The notes beneath the pieces are model-generated. The model was given only the letters and a program-made list of their open reading frames with translations. It had not been told where the DNA came from and ran no database searches. The position numbers were made by a program, and so were the translations under genes. From Pseudoalteromonas luteoviolacea (GTDB lineage Bacteria > Pseudomonadota > Gammaproteobacteria > Enterobacterales > Alteromonadaceae), in contig NZ_MAUJ01000001.1 in the NCBI RefSeq assembly GCF_001696455.1, positions 1,302,001-1,366,000 on the forward strand: a stretch of 64,000 nucleotides of DNA, given 5' to 3'. This document shows, one piece after another, positions 16,722 to 27,600 of this stretch. Each line of letters starts with the position of its first letter. The stretch's first letter is position 1.

Positions 16722-17843
16722 TTATTCTTGGTGCCCTACGGCATACATCACATGATCATTGTACCCTGTGACGACCTTAATATATCCACTTAACTCATCG
16801 TCGAGTGATTGGTCGCCGGTGTCGGCAATTAATGGGCGACCATTTAAAGCTTGCAGTTTGCGTTTTGTAGCAACCACAATAATATTTTCTTTGCCTATTT
16901 TTCTAATTAAAGCTGGGCTGAGTTGCTGGTTACCGCGACCAAAGATATGGCCTTGGCCACCAATCAGGGTAATGACCAGCTTAGTTGGACAATCTTCTGT
17001 CATTTCGAGTAACTGCACTGCTGTTAAATCTTGTCCGACTAATTCATGATCTTGAATCAAATCAACGCCAAGCAGCGTATTCTCAAGGCCTAATTCTTCC
17101 ATTACCGCTGCTACAGTTGAACCTGAGCCCATGATATAACGCTCATCTTCATCCATTTCTGAAATAACATAGGCGGCGATATCTGCAAGAACAAGCTCAT
17201 CACTTTCCTTACCGCCATTTTTAACACTTTGAACATAGCGCACTTCACTTGGCACCTGCATTTCACCATAGCGCTTAGCTTTAACAGTGCCCTGCCTAAA
17301 TGCTGACTCGTCAATATCCATAACATCTGCATCAGCTAGAGTGACAAGCTCACCATTAATCAGCATTTCTACAACGCGGCCAGCTGCTTTTGGCGTAATC
17401 GCATAAACTCCACTGTGGATTTTGCAACCTGCCGGCACACCAAGAACAGGCGCTGAATCGTCCACAACCGCACAAATATTACGTGCCGTACCGTCCCCAC
17501 CTGCAAATAGAATCAAGTCTACTTTTTGTTTGATAAGTAATTCAGCCAAAGCCTCGGTATCTTCAGGCGTCGTTTCTAGCTGAGGTTGATAAACAACATG
17601 CGTGGTAAAGCCCAGCTCTTTGGCTACCCGCTCCCCCATTTCGCCGGAAGCCGTAAAAACTTCAATGCTGTGCTTATAGGGTAACAACTGCTCAAGTGCG
17701 AGTTTGGTTCTATTATTTGATTTCGGCTCTGCGCCCAACTCCAGCGCTTTTTTCGCAGTCTCGACGCCATCGCTACCTTTTAATGCAACTGAACCACCTA
17801 ACCCAGCGACGGGGTTAACGATCAAACCTAACTTAAACGACAT
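16722..17843 (-). CDS. ATP-NAD kinase family protein
   Basis: This 373-residue protein of the NAD kinase/diacylglycerol kinase superfamily (COG3199 type) has LIVNPVAGLGGSVALKG at the N-terminus and the family GGDG motif in LILFAGGDGTARNI. Also visible are VPAGCKIHSGVYA and LIGGQGHIFGRGNQQLSP. It is longer than classical NadK (about 290 residues), as expected for this subgroup, whose substrate is not firmly known. The ATG at 17843 is preferred to the TTG two codons upstream because of an AGGAG in the correct position. Its first 11 bases overlap the end of epmC, so the genes are translationally coupled. Confidence 0.88.
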   Translation of the reverse strand: MSFKLGLIVNPVAGLGGSVALKGSDGVETAKKALELGAEPKSNNRTKLALEQLLPYKHSIEVFTASGEMGERVAKELGFTTHVVYQPQLETTPEDTEALAELLIKQKVDLILFAGGDGTARNICAVVDDSAPVLGVPAGCKIHSGVYAITPKAAGRVVEMLINGELVTLADADVMDIDESAFRQGTVKAKRYGEMQVPSEVRYVQSVKNGGKESDELVLADIAAYVISEMDEDERYIMGSGSTVAAVMEELGLENTLLGVDLIQDHELVGQDLTAVQLLEMTEDCPTKLVITLIGGQGHIFGRGNQQLSPALIRKIGKENIIVVATKRKLQALNGRPLIADTGDQSLDDELSGYIKVVTGYNDHVMYAVGHQE

Positions 17844-18387
17844 TTTCAAACTCCTGTGGACAATGCCAAGAAAACTGTTCTGCTGTTAACGGCCAAGACG
17901 TTTTATAAAAATCGGCCAACGCTTTTAGAAGTTGTTCTGTACGAGCGTTAAAACCGCTTGTTAGCAATTCAATGACTTTATTATGCACTCTTTTTTGAAA
18001 GCTAAAACGGCAGGTTTGTTCGCCATTTAAGTTATCTACGGAGACATTGAAAGTAAATCCAGCAGCAACGCTCAATGCCCACTCAATGGCCTGCGGTTTA
18101 ACTTCAACTTTTTCAAATTCAGCTTGCTGCACTTTATCTCGACCATCGGGGCAATACCAGTAGCCGTAGTCTTCTTGTAACCTTCTTGACTCACCAGCCA
18201 CAAGCCAATGGGCTATTTCGTGCAACGCACTGGCATAAAATCCATGGGCAAATACCACCTGATGAAAATCACATGTCTCACTTGCTGGTAAGTAAATGGG
18301 CTCATCATTCCCTCGCACTAAACGAGTATTATGGGATTGGCCAAACTGAGAATCGAAAATATTTTTAAGGTCAGATATGTCGTGCAT
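17833..18387 (-). CDS. epmC: Elongation factor P hydroxylase EpmC
   Basis: EpmC (YfcM) hydroxylates the beta-lysylated lysine of translation factor EF-P. The 184-residue protein matches E. coli YfcM throughout: NTRLVRGNDEPIYLPA, VVFAHGFYASALHEIAHW with the metal-binding HEIAH at residues 56-60, GYWYCPDGRDKVQQAEFE and VEVKPQAIEW. The ATG at 18387 gives the family length; an open frame continues 42 codons upstream through the terminator hairpin of the porin gene and is not credible as coding. It is first in the epmC, ATP-NAD kinase-like, yfcL operon. epmA, epmB and efp are not in this window. Confidence 0.94.
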   Translation of the reverse strand: MHDISDLKNIFDSQFGQSHNTRLVRGNDEPIYLPASETCDFHQVVFAHGFYASALHEIAHWLVAGESRRLQEDYGYWYCPDGRDKVQQAEFEKVEVKPQAIEWALSVAAGFTFNVSVDNLNGEQTCRFSFQKRVHNKVIELLTSGFNARTEQLLKALADFYKTSWPLTAEQFSWHCPQEFENVV

Positions 18388-18487
18388 AAACGCCAATAAA
18401 GCGCGGTAATTCAATGGCCGATGATTGTACGGATTTTTTATGTGAAAGTAAAAATTTGCAGGCATTAACGCAAAACAAAATGAGTGG

Positions 18488-18520
18488 ATGTTAGGTACAC
18501 AGAGCAAGTGCACCTAACAT
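18488..18520 (-). terminator. Terminator of the bet/porin operon
   Basis: A 13-bp stem with one G-U pair (18488-18500 with 18508-18520) around a 7-nt loop lies 10 bp after the porin stop codon, followed on the minus strand by a T-rich stretch. It marks the end of the choline operon. Confidence 0.7.
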
Positions 18521-18529
18521 TTGGGCGTA

Positions 18530-19225
18530 TTACATTGAGAAAGTCCGAGATACCGACAAAACGATACGCTCATCCGCCGTATCGATATCTAAATTTGTAT
18601 TTTCGGCAGCCAATTCGATGTTAAATGCATCTATGCTCGTTTGATACGCCAATCTATAATGATAGTAAGACTTGTCACCGTCTTTCCAAAGCCACTTGTC
18701 ACCGTCCAATGAATTAGACACATCAAAGCTTGCTCTTACAGCATGGTTTGGCGCAACCTCAAAAGTGTGCGCAATCATCGCTATCGTGTGGCCTACATCA
18801 ACGCCAAAATAGTCCCAACTGTACCAAAAGTTAAACTCTGTTTTCCCTAGGGTATTGTTATAACCAAACTTTGCATATGCCTCAGGGTAGTTCCCATCAC
18901 TAGACTCACTTGCGCCATGATAGGTGTAATAAGCAACACCATAGTCAACACTCCACGCCGCGTTAAACTCGTGGTACTTGCCAATATAAAAATCCCACTC
19001 AAGGTCAGTGTCACCAAAGTCAACATTTGACGCCCAAGAGCCTACATAAAGACCACTGTCGAAAGATTTATCGACACTGCCTTGGAGTGCAGGGTCATTT
19101 TGAGTCTGACTAACACCATTGAATGTGTAGTCTGACGCCGCTGTTATAGTCGTACTCAAATCGGCCATCGAAAGTCCTGAGAATAAGGCCAATGGGAGTA
19201 ATGCAATTTTGTTTATCTTTTTCAT
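18530..19225 (-). CDS. TorF family putative porin
   Basis: This 231-residue outer-membrane protein has a signal peptide (residues 1-21, cleavage after SMA) followed by alternating beta strands rich in aromatic residues. It ends in a C-terminal Phe-x-Met (RTFSM), close to the aromatic terminal signal of outer-membrane barrels. The opening AASDYTFNGVSQTQNDPALQ and GLYVGSWASNVDF are hallmarks of the TorF/Gcw_chp family. It begins 2 bp after the BCCT-like transporter stop and closes the choline operon, so it may let choline or betaine through the outer membrane. That role is inferred from position; the family has no proven substrate here. Confidence 0.85.
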   Translation of the reverse strand: MKKINKIALLPLALFSGLSMADLSTTITAASDYTFNGVSQTQNDPALQGSVDKSFDSGLYVGSWASNVDFGDTDLEWDFYIGKYHEFNAAWSVDYGVAYYTYHGASESSDGNYPEAYAKFGYNNTLGKTEFNFWYSWDYFGVDVGHTIAMIAHTFEVAPNHAVRASFDVSNSLDGDKWLWKDGDKSYYHYRLAYQTSIDAFNIELAAENTNLDIDTADERIVLSVSRTFSM

Positions 19226-19227
19226 AT

Positions 19228-20445
19228 TTAGCTGACTGTTTTTATTTTGTTAAAATCAATTTCATTGTCTTCTGGTGAACTGTGTATTCCACCTACCGCA
19301 CGCAACTTTTTACCAACAATATACCCAAAGCATGAGAAGAAAATTGCAATAACAATCGCCCCTACCCATTGGATTTGTAAAAAGTTAAGTTGGAACAATA
19401 GTGTGAGTAGCGATAACACAATGATATTGAGCGCAATATAATTGCTTTTACCTAAACGCTGCGTGGTCAAGCCCAAGTTGTCTGTATATAAACGTATCAG
19501 AGAATCTAAAGAGTTAATCACGAAAACAACGCCCACAAACACCATTGCAAAATTAGTCAGTCCTGCGGTGGAGATCCCAGCTTCATGGTAATGGTACAAG
19601 ACAGCAAACCAAGCAGCGATAGGAATTGACGGGAATATGAGCATGGCAGCCAAAACTTGATAGGTTTTCAACCCACCGACAAAACGGGCTGTAAATTGAC
19701 CAATCATAATGCTCCAAGCAAACCACCAAAATAGATAAAATTCGTGATAGGCATTTAGAGGCAAAACAAACTGGTGCATATTGGCAAAGTAGTCGCCCAT
19801 CAATGCCAAGTTTGTAAAATAACTGCCAATTTCGCCATCGCCAAGTAAGAATGCATCAGTCCATAAAAGAGCAATTAACCCTATGAAAACCCAAGTGGTA
19901 GAAACACTGAGTAGCCTCACATACTTAATGTTTGTACTGGAGTAAACAGCAATTGAGATAGCTAAAAAGACGATTAAATAAAATGGTGCGACAATGGATT
20001 CACCATCACCTACACTTGGCAGATACCAAGGCAAATTTGATAACAGTAAAAATGCGGTGAAGGCACAAGTGCCAACAATTACCACATTGTTGATAAGTTT
20101 TACCAAAGGGATCTCAAAAAACTTCACTTTTGGCTCAATTACGCAGAAATAAAAACAGGTCAGGAAATAAAACCCCCAGATTAGAAATCCCCAAAATCCA
20201 AACTCAATGGCGAGCGGGTTGGTAAATCCATATTCTGGGCTTGCGCTTATGTCTGCGTAACCTGCAAACTCGGTCAATGGGAACATGATCAAACCGACAT
20301 CAAGTCCCGAAGTAAATAAAATCGCGATAAATGTAAATGTTTTAACTGGAGTCACGCCCACAACTTGAACGCTGCCCCATTTGTAAAGAATAAAAGTGAT
20401 AGATAGAAGGGTAAATAATACGCCTGCGCTAAGCCAAATGGTCAT
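19228..20445 (-). CDS. Short BCCT-like choline/betaine transporter
   Basis: This 405-residue inner-membrane protein has about 11 hydrophobic segments. The segment FWWFAWSIMIGQFTARF (about residues 240-256) resembles the BCCT signature W-x-W-x6-F-x-AR-x-SRGRT, and TFTFIAILFTSGLDVGLIMF resembles the BCCT helix-3 region. It is about 100 residues shorter than typical BCCT proteins and the SRGRT loop reads FVGGLKT, so the family match is distant. It lies 159 bp after betA and directly before the porin in the bet operon, which points to choline uptake. Being a divergent member with another substrate is possible. Confidence 0.75.
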   Translation of the reverse strand: MTIWLSAGVLFTLLSITFILYKWGSVQVVGVTPVKTFTFIAILFTSGLDVGLIMFPLTEFAGYADISASPEYGFTNPLAIEFGFWGFLIWGFYFLTCFYFCVIEPKVKFFEIPLVKLINNVVIVGTCAFTAFLLLSNLPWYLPSVGDGESIVAPFYLIVFLAISIAVYSSTNIKYVRLLSVSTTWVFIGLIALLWTDAFLLGDGEIGSYFTNLALMGDYFANMHQFVLPLNAYHEFYLFWWFAWSIMIGQFTARFVGGLKTYQVLAAMLIFPSIPIAAWFAVLYHYHEAGISTAGLTNFAMVFVGVVFVINSLDSLIRLYTDNLGLTTQRLGKSNYIALNIIVLSLLTLLFQLNFLQIQWVGAIVIAIFFSCFGYIVGKKLRAVGGIHSSPEDNEIDFNKIKTVS

Positions 20446-20604
20446 TATCGCCCTCCCAAAATAAGTAAAAATAACTCATATATTTTTCCGTTTAAGGTTG
20501 TAATTATTATGCTTGCTTACTTTTCCTAACCTAGATAAGGATGGACACGCCTCAGCAAGCGAATGATGGTTCAAAGACCAGCACTAGACGAATTCTTTAA
20601 ATAT

Positions 20605-22257
20605 TTAACGTTGTTGATGATGCCAATCGGGGTGAATCAAAGTGATTGCCGTAGAGGGTGGCAAAGGTTCATTCCCTAAAATCATATCTGAGGCTTTTTC
20701 AGCTACCATGATCGTTGGTGCATTGAGGTTTCCGTTAGGTATAGTCGGATAGATAGACGAATCGACGACTCGTAGCCCTGTAATTCCATGCACTCGAAGC
20801 TCAGAATCAACGACTGCCATATCGTCCTCACCCATCTTGCACGAACAAGACGGATGATAGGCGCTCTCTACAGCTTGACGTACAAACTTGTCAATTTCTT
20901 CGTCGGTCTGAATATGCTCACCTGGCTGGATTTCACCCTCCCTGTATTCATCAAATGCCGCTTGTGAAATAATTTCTCGTGTAAGGCGCACACACGCCCT
21001 AAACCCTTCTATGTCGTCTTGATGTTGTAAATAGTTAAACTGAATTTTTGGCGCACTCATTGGATCATTAGACTGAACGAGCACAGAGCCTCGACTTTTT
21101 GGTTTATTGTGCCCTACATGCACCTGAAAACCGTGCCCCTCAAATGCAGATTTACCATCGTACCGAATAGCTGCGGGTAAAAAATGATATTGAATATCAG
21201 GCCACTCGATGCCAGCCTTAGAACGAATAAATGCACACGACTCGAAATGATTTGTCGCACCCAGCCCTGATTTGTTCAAAACCCACTTGGCACCAATCAG
21301 GCCTTTGGATATCAAACCAAGTTTGCCATTTAACGTGATGGGCTGTTTGCATTTATATTGAAAGTAAAACTCAAGGTGGTCTTGTAAGTTCATACCCACG
21401 CCTGGCAAATGGTGTTTTACTTCAATAGCTGCTTTTTGCAATATCGTAGAATCACCAATGCCTGACAATTGCAAGATATGAGGCGAGCCAATTGGTCCAG
21501 CGCTTAAAACAACCTCTTTGTCAGCTAAGGCGGTAACTAAAGCGTCACCCAAAGTGTATTCAACACCTTTTGCATGCTTACCATCTAACAACACTCGTGT
21601 TACTTGAGCGCCAGTTACCACAGTCAAGTTATTGCGCGTTTTGATTGGATCCAGATATGCGCGGCTTGTAGAACAGCGAATCCCATCCTTTACAGTCATA
21701 TGCATTGGGCCAAAGCCCTCTTGCTGCTCACCGTTGTAATCAGAGGTAACCGGATAGCCCGCTTCTTTTCCTGCCTCAATAAAAGCACGATAAAGGGGAT
21801 TCACCATATTATTGCCATTATTGACACCTATTGGGCCTTCTCCACCTCGATAATCATCTTCGCCCATAAGCCAAGTTTCAGCCTTTTTAAAATAGGGTAA
21901 ACACGTTCGGTAGTTCCAACCTTTAGCACCATGGCTTTCCCACTCATCAAAGTCCTTTGCATGACCTCTAACGTAAACCATGCCATTAATTGATGAAGAA
22001 CCGCCGAGCACTTTTCCTCTCGGACAGTGCATTTTACGATTGTTTAAATATGGCTCTTCCTCAGTATGAAATTGCCAAGCATATTTCTCGGTATTCATAG
22101 GAATAGAGAGCGCAGTAGGCATCTTAATAAAGATACTCTTATCTGAGCCGCCAGTTTCAAGTAATAGGACTTTGTGCTGTGGTTCGGCTGAAAGGCGATT
22201 TGCCAAAACACAACCGGCAGAGCCAGCACCAACAATGATGTAATCAAACTGAGACAT
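20605..22257 (-). CDS. betA: Choline dehydrogenase BetA
   Basis: BetA is a membrane-associated FAD enzyme that oxidises choline to betaine aldehyde. The 550-residue protein shows the GMC oxidoreductase layout: FAD-binding [15 protein letters not shown] at residues 9-23, [37 protein letters not shown], and C-terminal [11 protein letters not shown] with [18 protein letters not shown], which carries the catalytic His and Asn. The ATG at 22257 was chosen because AGGAGG lies just upstream; the frame runs back into betB. It follows betB with 8 bp between, in the order betI, betB, betA. Confidence 0.95.
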   Translation of the reverse strand: MSQFDYIIVGAGSAGCVLANRLSAEPQHKVLLLETGGSDKSIFIKMPTALSIPMNTEKYAWQFHTEEEPYLNNRKMHCPRGKVLGGSSSINGMVYVRGHAKDFDEWESHGAKGWNYRTCLPYFKKAETWLMGEDDYRGGEGPIGVNNGNNMVNPLYRAFIEAGKEAGYPVTSDYNGEQQEGFGPMHMTVKDGIRCSTSRAYLDPIKTRNNLTVVTGAQVTRVLLDGKHAKGVEYTLGDALVTALADKEVVLSAGPIGSPHILQLSGIGDSTILQKAAIEVKHHLPGVGMNLQDHLEFYFQYKCKQPITLNGKLGLISKGLIGAKWVLNKSGLGATNHFESCAFIRSKAGIEWPDIQYHFLPAAIRYDGKSAFEGHGFQVHVGHNKPKSRGSVLVQSNDPMSAPKIQFNYLQHQDDIEGFRACVRLTREIISQAAFDEYREGEIQPGEHIQTDEEIDKFVRQAVESAYHPSCSCKMGEDDMAVVDSELRVHGITGLRVVDSSIYPTIPNGNLNAPTIMVAEKASDMILGNEPLPPSTAITLIHPDWHHQQR

Positions 22258-22265
22258 AAGCCCTC

Positions 22266-23729
22266 CTAGAACGGGCTTTCTATCTTGCACATACCAACAT
22301 ACACAGATTTTGTTTGTGTATAGCTGTTAAGCGTTTCGATGCCATTTTCTCTACCAATTCCCGACTGCTTGTAGCCACCAACGGGCATTTCAGCCGGTGA
22401 ATTTCCATAGCTATTTATCCAGCAGATGCCCGCATTTAATTGATGGATCACCCTATGAGCCCGTTGAATATTTAAAGTAAATACCCCCGCTCCCAAGCCC
22501 AGTTCAGTGTTGTTTGCCCGAGCAATGACGTCTGCTTCATCTTCAAATACCAGAACACTCATTACAGGCCCGAATATTTCTTCTTTTACGATGCTCATAT
22601 CGTCTGTACAGTTAACGAAAACCGTCGGCGCAACAAAGTATCCGTTTGGAGCTGATTGTGGTGATAAAGCATGCCCACCTGTCAAAAGTGTCGCGCCTTC
22701 CTTTTTACCGCCTTCTATATAATCAAGAACAAGTTGCTGATGTTTTTTGGAAATTAATGCACCCAAGTTAACTTTGGGGTCAAGTGGATTGCCCGCAATG
22801 ATATTTTGCTCAGTTCGCGCTTTAAGTTCATCGATAAATCGCTGATAAATATCCTTATGAACATACACTCTTGTACAGTTAGTACAAATCTCACCTTGCG
22901 TATAAAAGTTGCCTAGCATCGCCGCGCTGACAGCCTCAGACACATCCGCATCATCGAATACGATAAGTGGCGACTTACCTCCCAACTCCATCGTAACGTC
23001 TTTAAGATTAGACGCGGCACTCTGCATGACACGTTTACCAGTCCCAACTTCACCAGTAAAAGAGACTTTTTCAATATTAGAGTCAGACGTTAACCACTGG
23101 CCAACTTGTGCAGCGCCTTGCACCACGTTGAATACACCCGGTGGCATGCCAGCTTCTATAAAAATTTCGGCAAGTTTAATCGCACCAAGCGGTGTCTCTT
23201 CTGAAGGTTTGAAGATTAAGCTATTGCCTGCCGCAAGCGCAGGGCCTGACTTCCAGCAAGCAATTTGCAATGGATAATTCCATGCTCCTATACCTGCACA
23301 AATGCCCAAAGGCTCCTTACGGGTATAAAAAAAATCGCTCCCAACAGGTTGTTGGGTACCAACTTGTGTTGGCGCCAAGCCCGCGAAATACTCAATTACA
23401 TCGGCGCCTGTTTGAATATCAACGCAATCTGCTTCTTGAATAGGCTTACCTGTATCTAAAACCTCTACTCGTGCGAGCTCGTCATTTCTCTCTCTAAGCA
23501 ACGCAACTGCTTTGTTTAAAATCCTGCTGCGTTCAACTGGCGCCATCGTTGACCATATTGCAAAACCTTGTTTCGCACTCTCAATTGCGCGAGCTTGAAC
23601 ATACTCATCGGCAACCTCAACATGATAAATGACTTCATCAGTGGCTGGATTTTTAACAGGAAATGTTTCTTGAGATTGGTTCGCGATAAATGCGCCATGA
23701 ATAAAGTTTTGATAAACCATCGTGGTCAT
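22266..23729 (-). CDS. betB: Betaine aldehyde dehydrogenase BetB
   Basis: BetB oxidises betaine aldehyde to glycine betaine with NAD(P). The 487-residue aldehyde dehydrogenase has the cofactor-binding [13 protein letters not shown] and [12 protein letters not shown], the general base Glu248 in TMELGGKSP and the nucleophile Cys282 in GEICTNCTR, where the Cys-Thr-Asn arrangement is typical of BetB. The ATG at 23729 overlaps the betI stop as ATGA and has CTGGAG upstream, so translation is coupled to betI. Confidence 0.95.
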   Translation of the reverse strand: MTTMVYQNFIHGAFIANQSQETFPVKNPATDEVIYHVEVADEYVQARAIESAKQGFAIWSTMAPVERSRILNKAVALLRERNDELARVEVLDTGKPIQEADCVDIQTGADVIEYFAGLAPTQVGTQQPVGSDFFYTRKEPLGICAGIGAWNYPLQIACWKSGPALAAGNSLIFKPSEETPLGAIKLAEIFIEAGMPPGVFNVVQGAAQVGQWLTSDSNIEKVSFTGEVGTGKRVMQSAASNLKDVTMELGGKSPLIVFDDADVSEAVSAAMLGNFYTQGEICTNCTRVYVHKDIYQRFIDELKARTEQNIIAGNPLDPKVNLGALISKKHQQLVLDYIEGGKKEGATLLTGGHALSPQSAPNGYFVAPTVFVNCTDDMSIVKEEIFGPVMSVLVFEDEADVIARANNTELGLGAGVFTLNIQRAHRVIHQLNAGICWINSYGNSPAEMPVGGYKQSGIGRENGIETLNSYTQTKSVYVGMCKIESPF

Positions 23730-24322
23730 ACTTGTACTCCAGAAGATGAGATTAGAGATGAGATATATTGCTTAGCCAGCAACTCGGCTTCTTTGAACGT
23801 TTCTTCGTCGGCTTTACTCAGCACAGCACGTAGCCACAGCCCATCAATCATAGCTGCGGCTAGCTTAGCTGCTTGCTGCGCTTCATCTTTCTCAAAATAA
23901 TGGAGAAATGAATATGCTAAGTTGCTATAGAGCCGCTTCGAATTAATAGCTTGTAAGCGATGCAGCTGTTCATCATGCATTGATTGCGCCCAAAAACTCA
24001 GCCACGTTTTTGTCGTTTTGCTCTGTTGTTGGAGCATTGAGAAATTAGCTTCGACGATGAACATCAAACGCGTATGGGCATCGCTGTCGGGTTCAACTTT
24101 GGACATCAAACTGGTTTTTAAGTTTGTCAGAAGGTAGCGTACGGTGGCTTCGATCAAGCCCTGCTTTCCACCAAAATAATGACTAATAATCCCTGAGGAT
24201 AGACCAGCGCGTTTACTAATACTGTTGATAGTTGTTGCATGCAAACCTAGCTCTGCAACTGATTCTAACGTCGCTTCTATTAGCTGTTGACGACGTATTG
24301 GTTCCATTCCGACTTTAGGCAT
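23726..24322 (-). CDS. betI: TetR-type repressor BetI
   Basis: BetI represses the choline operon and is relieved by choline. The 198-residue protein matches E. coli BetI end to end: [20 protein letters not shown], the helix-turn-helix [23 protein letters not shown] at about residues 33-55, [16 protein letters not shown] and [15 protein letters not shown]. The ATG at 24322 has no clear Shine-Dalgarno site; an A-rich stretch precedes it, and the operator ends 7 bp upstream. It is the first gene of the operon and would control its own transcription. Confidence 0.95.
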   Translation of the reverse strand: MPKVGMEPIRRQQLIEATLESVAELGLHATTINSISKRAGLSSGIISHYFGGKQGLIEATVRYLLTNLKTSLMSKVEPDSDAHTRLMFIVEANFSMLQQQSKTTKTWLSFWAQSMHDEQLHRLQAINSKRLYSNLAYSFLHYFEKDEAQQAAKLAAAMIDGLWLRAVLSKADEETFKEAELLAKQYISSLISSSGVQV

Positions 24323-24329
24323 AATTTTT

Positions 24330-24349
24330 TTAATTGAACGTTCAATTAA
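24330..24349. promoter_or_regulatory. BetI operator, perfect 20-bp palindrome
   Basis: TTAATTGAACGTTCAATTAA is fully symmetric and has the ATTGAACGTTCAAT core expected for BetI. It overlaps the predicted transcription start and ends 7 bp before the betI ATG, so bound repressor would block initiation directly. Confidence 0.85.
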
Positions 24350-24354
24350 TATAA

Positions 24355-24383
24355 ATTATATAGACCTCTAATTATTATAACAA
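24355..24383 (-). promoter_or_regulatory. Sigma70-type promoter of the bet operon
   Basis: On the minus strand a -35 TTGTTA (24383-24378) and a consensus -10 TATAAT (24360-24355) are separated by exactly 17 bp. Transcription would begin near 24348, inside the BetI operator. Confidence 0.75.
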
Positions 24384-24698
24384 TAAGCAATTTGTTAACA
24401 CTTCTATTAAAAGCCTCTAAAAAACCGGCCGACATAAATTATGTTACTGTTTTAATTGCACTTATTTTTTGATTTCATAGATAAAAGTTAACCTGCAAGC
24501 TTCCAGCACAGTCAATTACCAGTTATCACTCCAATCAAAATAGATAGCTCTCTAACTAAAATACAGGCGGTTTTCTGTGCTTTGTCGTTTCGAGAGTAAT
24601 GCGAATTAGATGCTCGAACTGATTAGGAAGGTCATAAACAGTATGTGCTACCTTTGAGACTAGATTGCACATACTGTTTTCGATATGTTGTGTTACAG
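24384..24698. other. Intergenic region between the bet promoter and the RND operon end
   Basis: No gene is visible. It holds upstream sequence of the bet promoter and, at 24636-24679, the hairpin at the end of the RND operon transcript. Confidence 0.5.
24636..24679 (-). terminator. Hairpin after the RND efflux operon
   Basis: AAACAGTATGTGC (24636-24648) and GCACATACTGTTT (24667-24679) form a perfect 13-bp stem with an 18-nt loop, 19 bp after the permease stop. Only a short T run follows on the minus strand. Confidence 0.55.
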
Positions 24699-27600
24699 CT
24701 ATGCTGTTTTAGGGATTAATTGCCTGCCAAAGCTTTTCAGTTTATCAACGATAAGATAGTTAACGGGTACCAAAATAAGCGTAATAAAAGTGGCAAACAC
24801 AATACCAAAGCCTAAAGATACAGCCATTGGAATTAAGAATTGTGCTTGGGTTTCTTGCTCAAATAGCAGCGGCATTAAGCCAAAGAAAGTAGTGATACTA
24901 GTCAGCATAACGGGCCTGAACCTTGCTGCTCCGGCAGTTAATACCGCTTCCATCACCTCTTTACCTCGAGACCTTTGCTTATTGATGTAGTCGACTAGAA
25001 CCAGTGAGTCGTTAACCACAACACCGATCAATGCCAACATGCCCAGTAAGCTCATAATTGTGAGCTCCATTGACATGATCCAATGACCAACCACCGAGCC
25101 GATTAGGCCAAATGGGATCACACTCATCACGATTAGCGGTTGAATGTAAGACTTAAACGGGATCGCAAGCAAAGCATAAATAATGAAGAATACAAACAAT
25201 AATGCCCAGCCTAGAGAGCCAAACGACTCCCTTTGCTCTTTGGCTTCCCCTTCCAGTGAATGCGTTACTCCGGGGTACTGCAAAACAAGTTGATCTAAGA
25301 ACACTTTAAGCTCTTCTTGTAACACCGTCATGTTCGTATTTTGCTTTTCGATATCAGCCGTGATGTTGACTGTGCGATAACGATCGATACGATAAATGTT
25401 CGACGGGCTTTGACCCGGTGTCAGTGTGGCAACATGGCTTAGTGGCACAGAAGCGGAGTTAGGCGTATCTATCAGCAAAGTATTAAGCGTCGCTAAATTG
25501 CTTCGTTCGTTTAGAGGTAAACGTACCATCACTCTCACATCGTCTCTGCCACGTTGAATTCGCTGCACCTGTGCACCAAAAAACGCACTTCTAATCTGGC
25601 GAGATACATCTGTACGGGTTAACCCCAGCGCCTTGCCCTGCTCAGTGAGTTCTATCTGTAGCTCCTCTTTGCCATCGCTCAAGCTATCTGTAATATCAAA
25701 CACCGTTGGAAAAGTCGCCAATTGCGCTTTGACTTTTTCAGCCGCCTCTTTCAATACCTCAAGAGAGGTACCTGTCATTTGTACATCGATGGGATCGCTA
25801 GAGCGCCCAATTTCAGCTCTAAATGTGAGACTTTCGGCTCCTGGAATAACGCCGATGAGTGTTCGCCATTCTTTTACTAATTGCCTTGAGTCTACTGAAG
25901 CTGAACGAGATTCAGGGGGGGTTATTTCGAAACGGACGCGCCCGGAATTAGAAGCGCCACCACGTCCTCCAGTTGTTGCCAAAATATGTGTTATAACACT
26001 TTCCCCAGTATCAGGATCTGTGTATTTATCTTTTAACAACTGCGCTTTATCTGACATTAAATCAATGTACTTTGCCGTGACTTCAAACGGAGTCCCAGTT
26101 GGTAGGGTCAAATTCGCTCTTACGGTTTCGCTTGGAATGCGTGGGAAAAATATAAACTTGGTCCACCCACTGGTAATGAGTGCAACGATAATCATGAAAA
26201 CGCCAATAAATGCACTCAATGTGACTGCTTTGTTTGATACCGCAACCTTTAATGCCGGTTGATAATACTTTAAAATTGCACGTTCGAACCCATCAGCGAA
26301 GTTCTGTTGAAACTGACTGAATTTATTCACTTTGACCTTGTCTTTTCGCAATTTCAAATTCTTTAAGTGCGCGGGCAGTACAAATTTAGACTCAATCAAA
26401 GACATCAATAATACAGGGATCACAACTGCCGGAATTTGCGCAAAAATGGCACCACGTACCCCGTCAATAAAGGCCAGCGGTAAAAATGCAGCCACTGTTG
26501 TTAATATGCCAAAGGTGACAGGGGTTGCGACCTCCTGAGTGCCTTTAATTGCCGCGATTTCACCTGATTCCGAGCTGTTGAGATGTGTGTATATATTTTC
26601 GCCTGTTACTATTGCGTCATCTACGACAATGCCAAGTACAAGGATGAACCCAAACAAACTCATGATATTCAAACTCATACCAAAAAGTGGCAGCGCAATA
26701 AACGCCCCCATAAACGACACTGGGATACCAATAAAAACCCAAAAAGCAATCGCAGGTCTAAGAAAAAGCGTAAGTAAAGCAAGGACCAGAATACCACCTT
26801 GCAATGCATTTGACGTTAGTGTCGCAATACGTTTTTTAACAATGACAGAATCGTCATCCCAGTAGCTCAGTTCGTAGCCGTAGGGTAATGAATCTTGGCG
26901 ATTTTCGATATAGCTTTTAACTTTATCAGCAACCTCAATGGCGCTTTGCTGACCAATGCGATACACCTCAATAAAGGCGGCTTGTTTCCCGTTAAAGCGG
27001 GTTCTCACAGGCGTTTCTTCAAAGCCATCAATGATGTTGGCCACATCCGACAGGTAAATTACTGAGCCATCTGCATTGGTCTTGATCGCAATATTCGCAA
27101 ATTCATCTTTACGGTATGCCTGTCCCTTTGAGCGCAGCAGTATATCTCCACCGGACGACTTTAAATTTCCTGCGGATATATCCGCACTAGACTTCCCAAT
27201 CAAGTCAGCAATTTGATTTATGGTTAACTCATATTGCCGCAGTTTGTCTTGGCTAACTTCTATCGCAACTTCATAATCACGCACACCGTCTAAATCGACT
27301 TGTGTGACACCAGGTATACGCAACAGATCATCTCGTACCTGCTCAGCAAACTCTCGTGTCTCTTTTTCAGAGTAGCGGCCAGCAACCGTTACGGTGATGA
27401 CATCTCTTTTGCGTTCTGCAAGGGAGATAACTGGCTTTTCAGCATCTGTTGGGAAAGTATTGATAGCATCTACGCGACTTTTTACGTCCGCGAGCATTTC
27501 TCGAGGGTCATAACCATTCTCAACCTCAATGGTGACATTTGCAGACCCTTCTGCTGATCGGCTAGAGATCTTTTCAATCCCTTCAAGGTCTTGTACAGCT

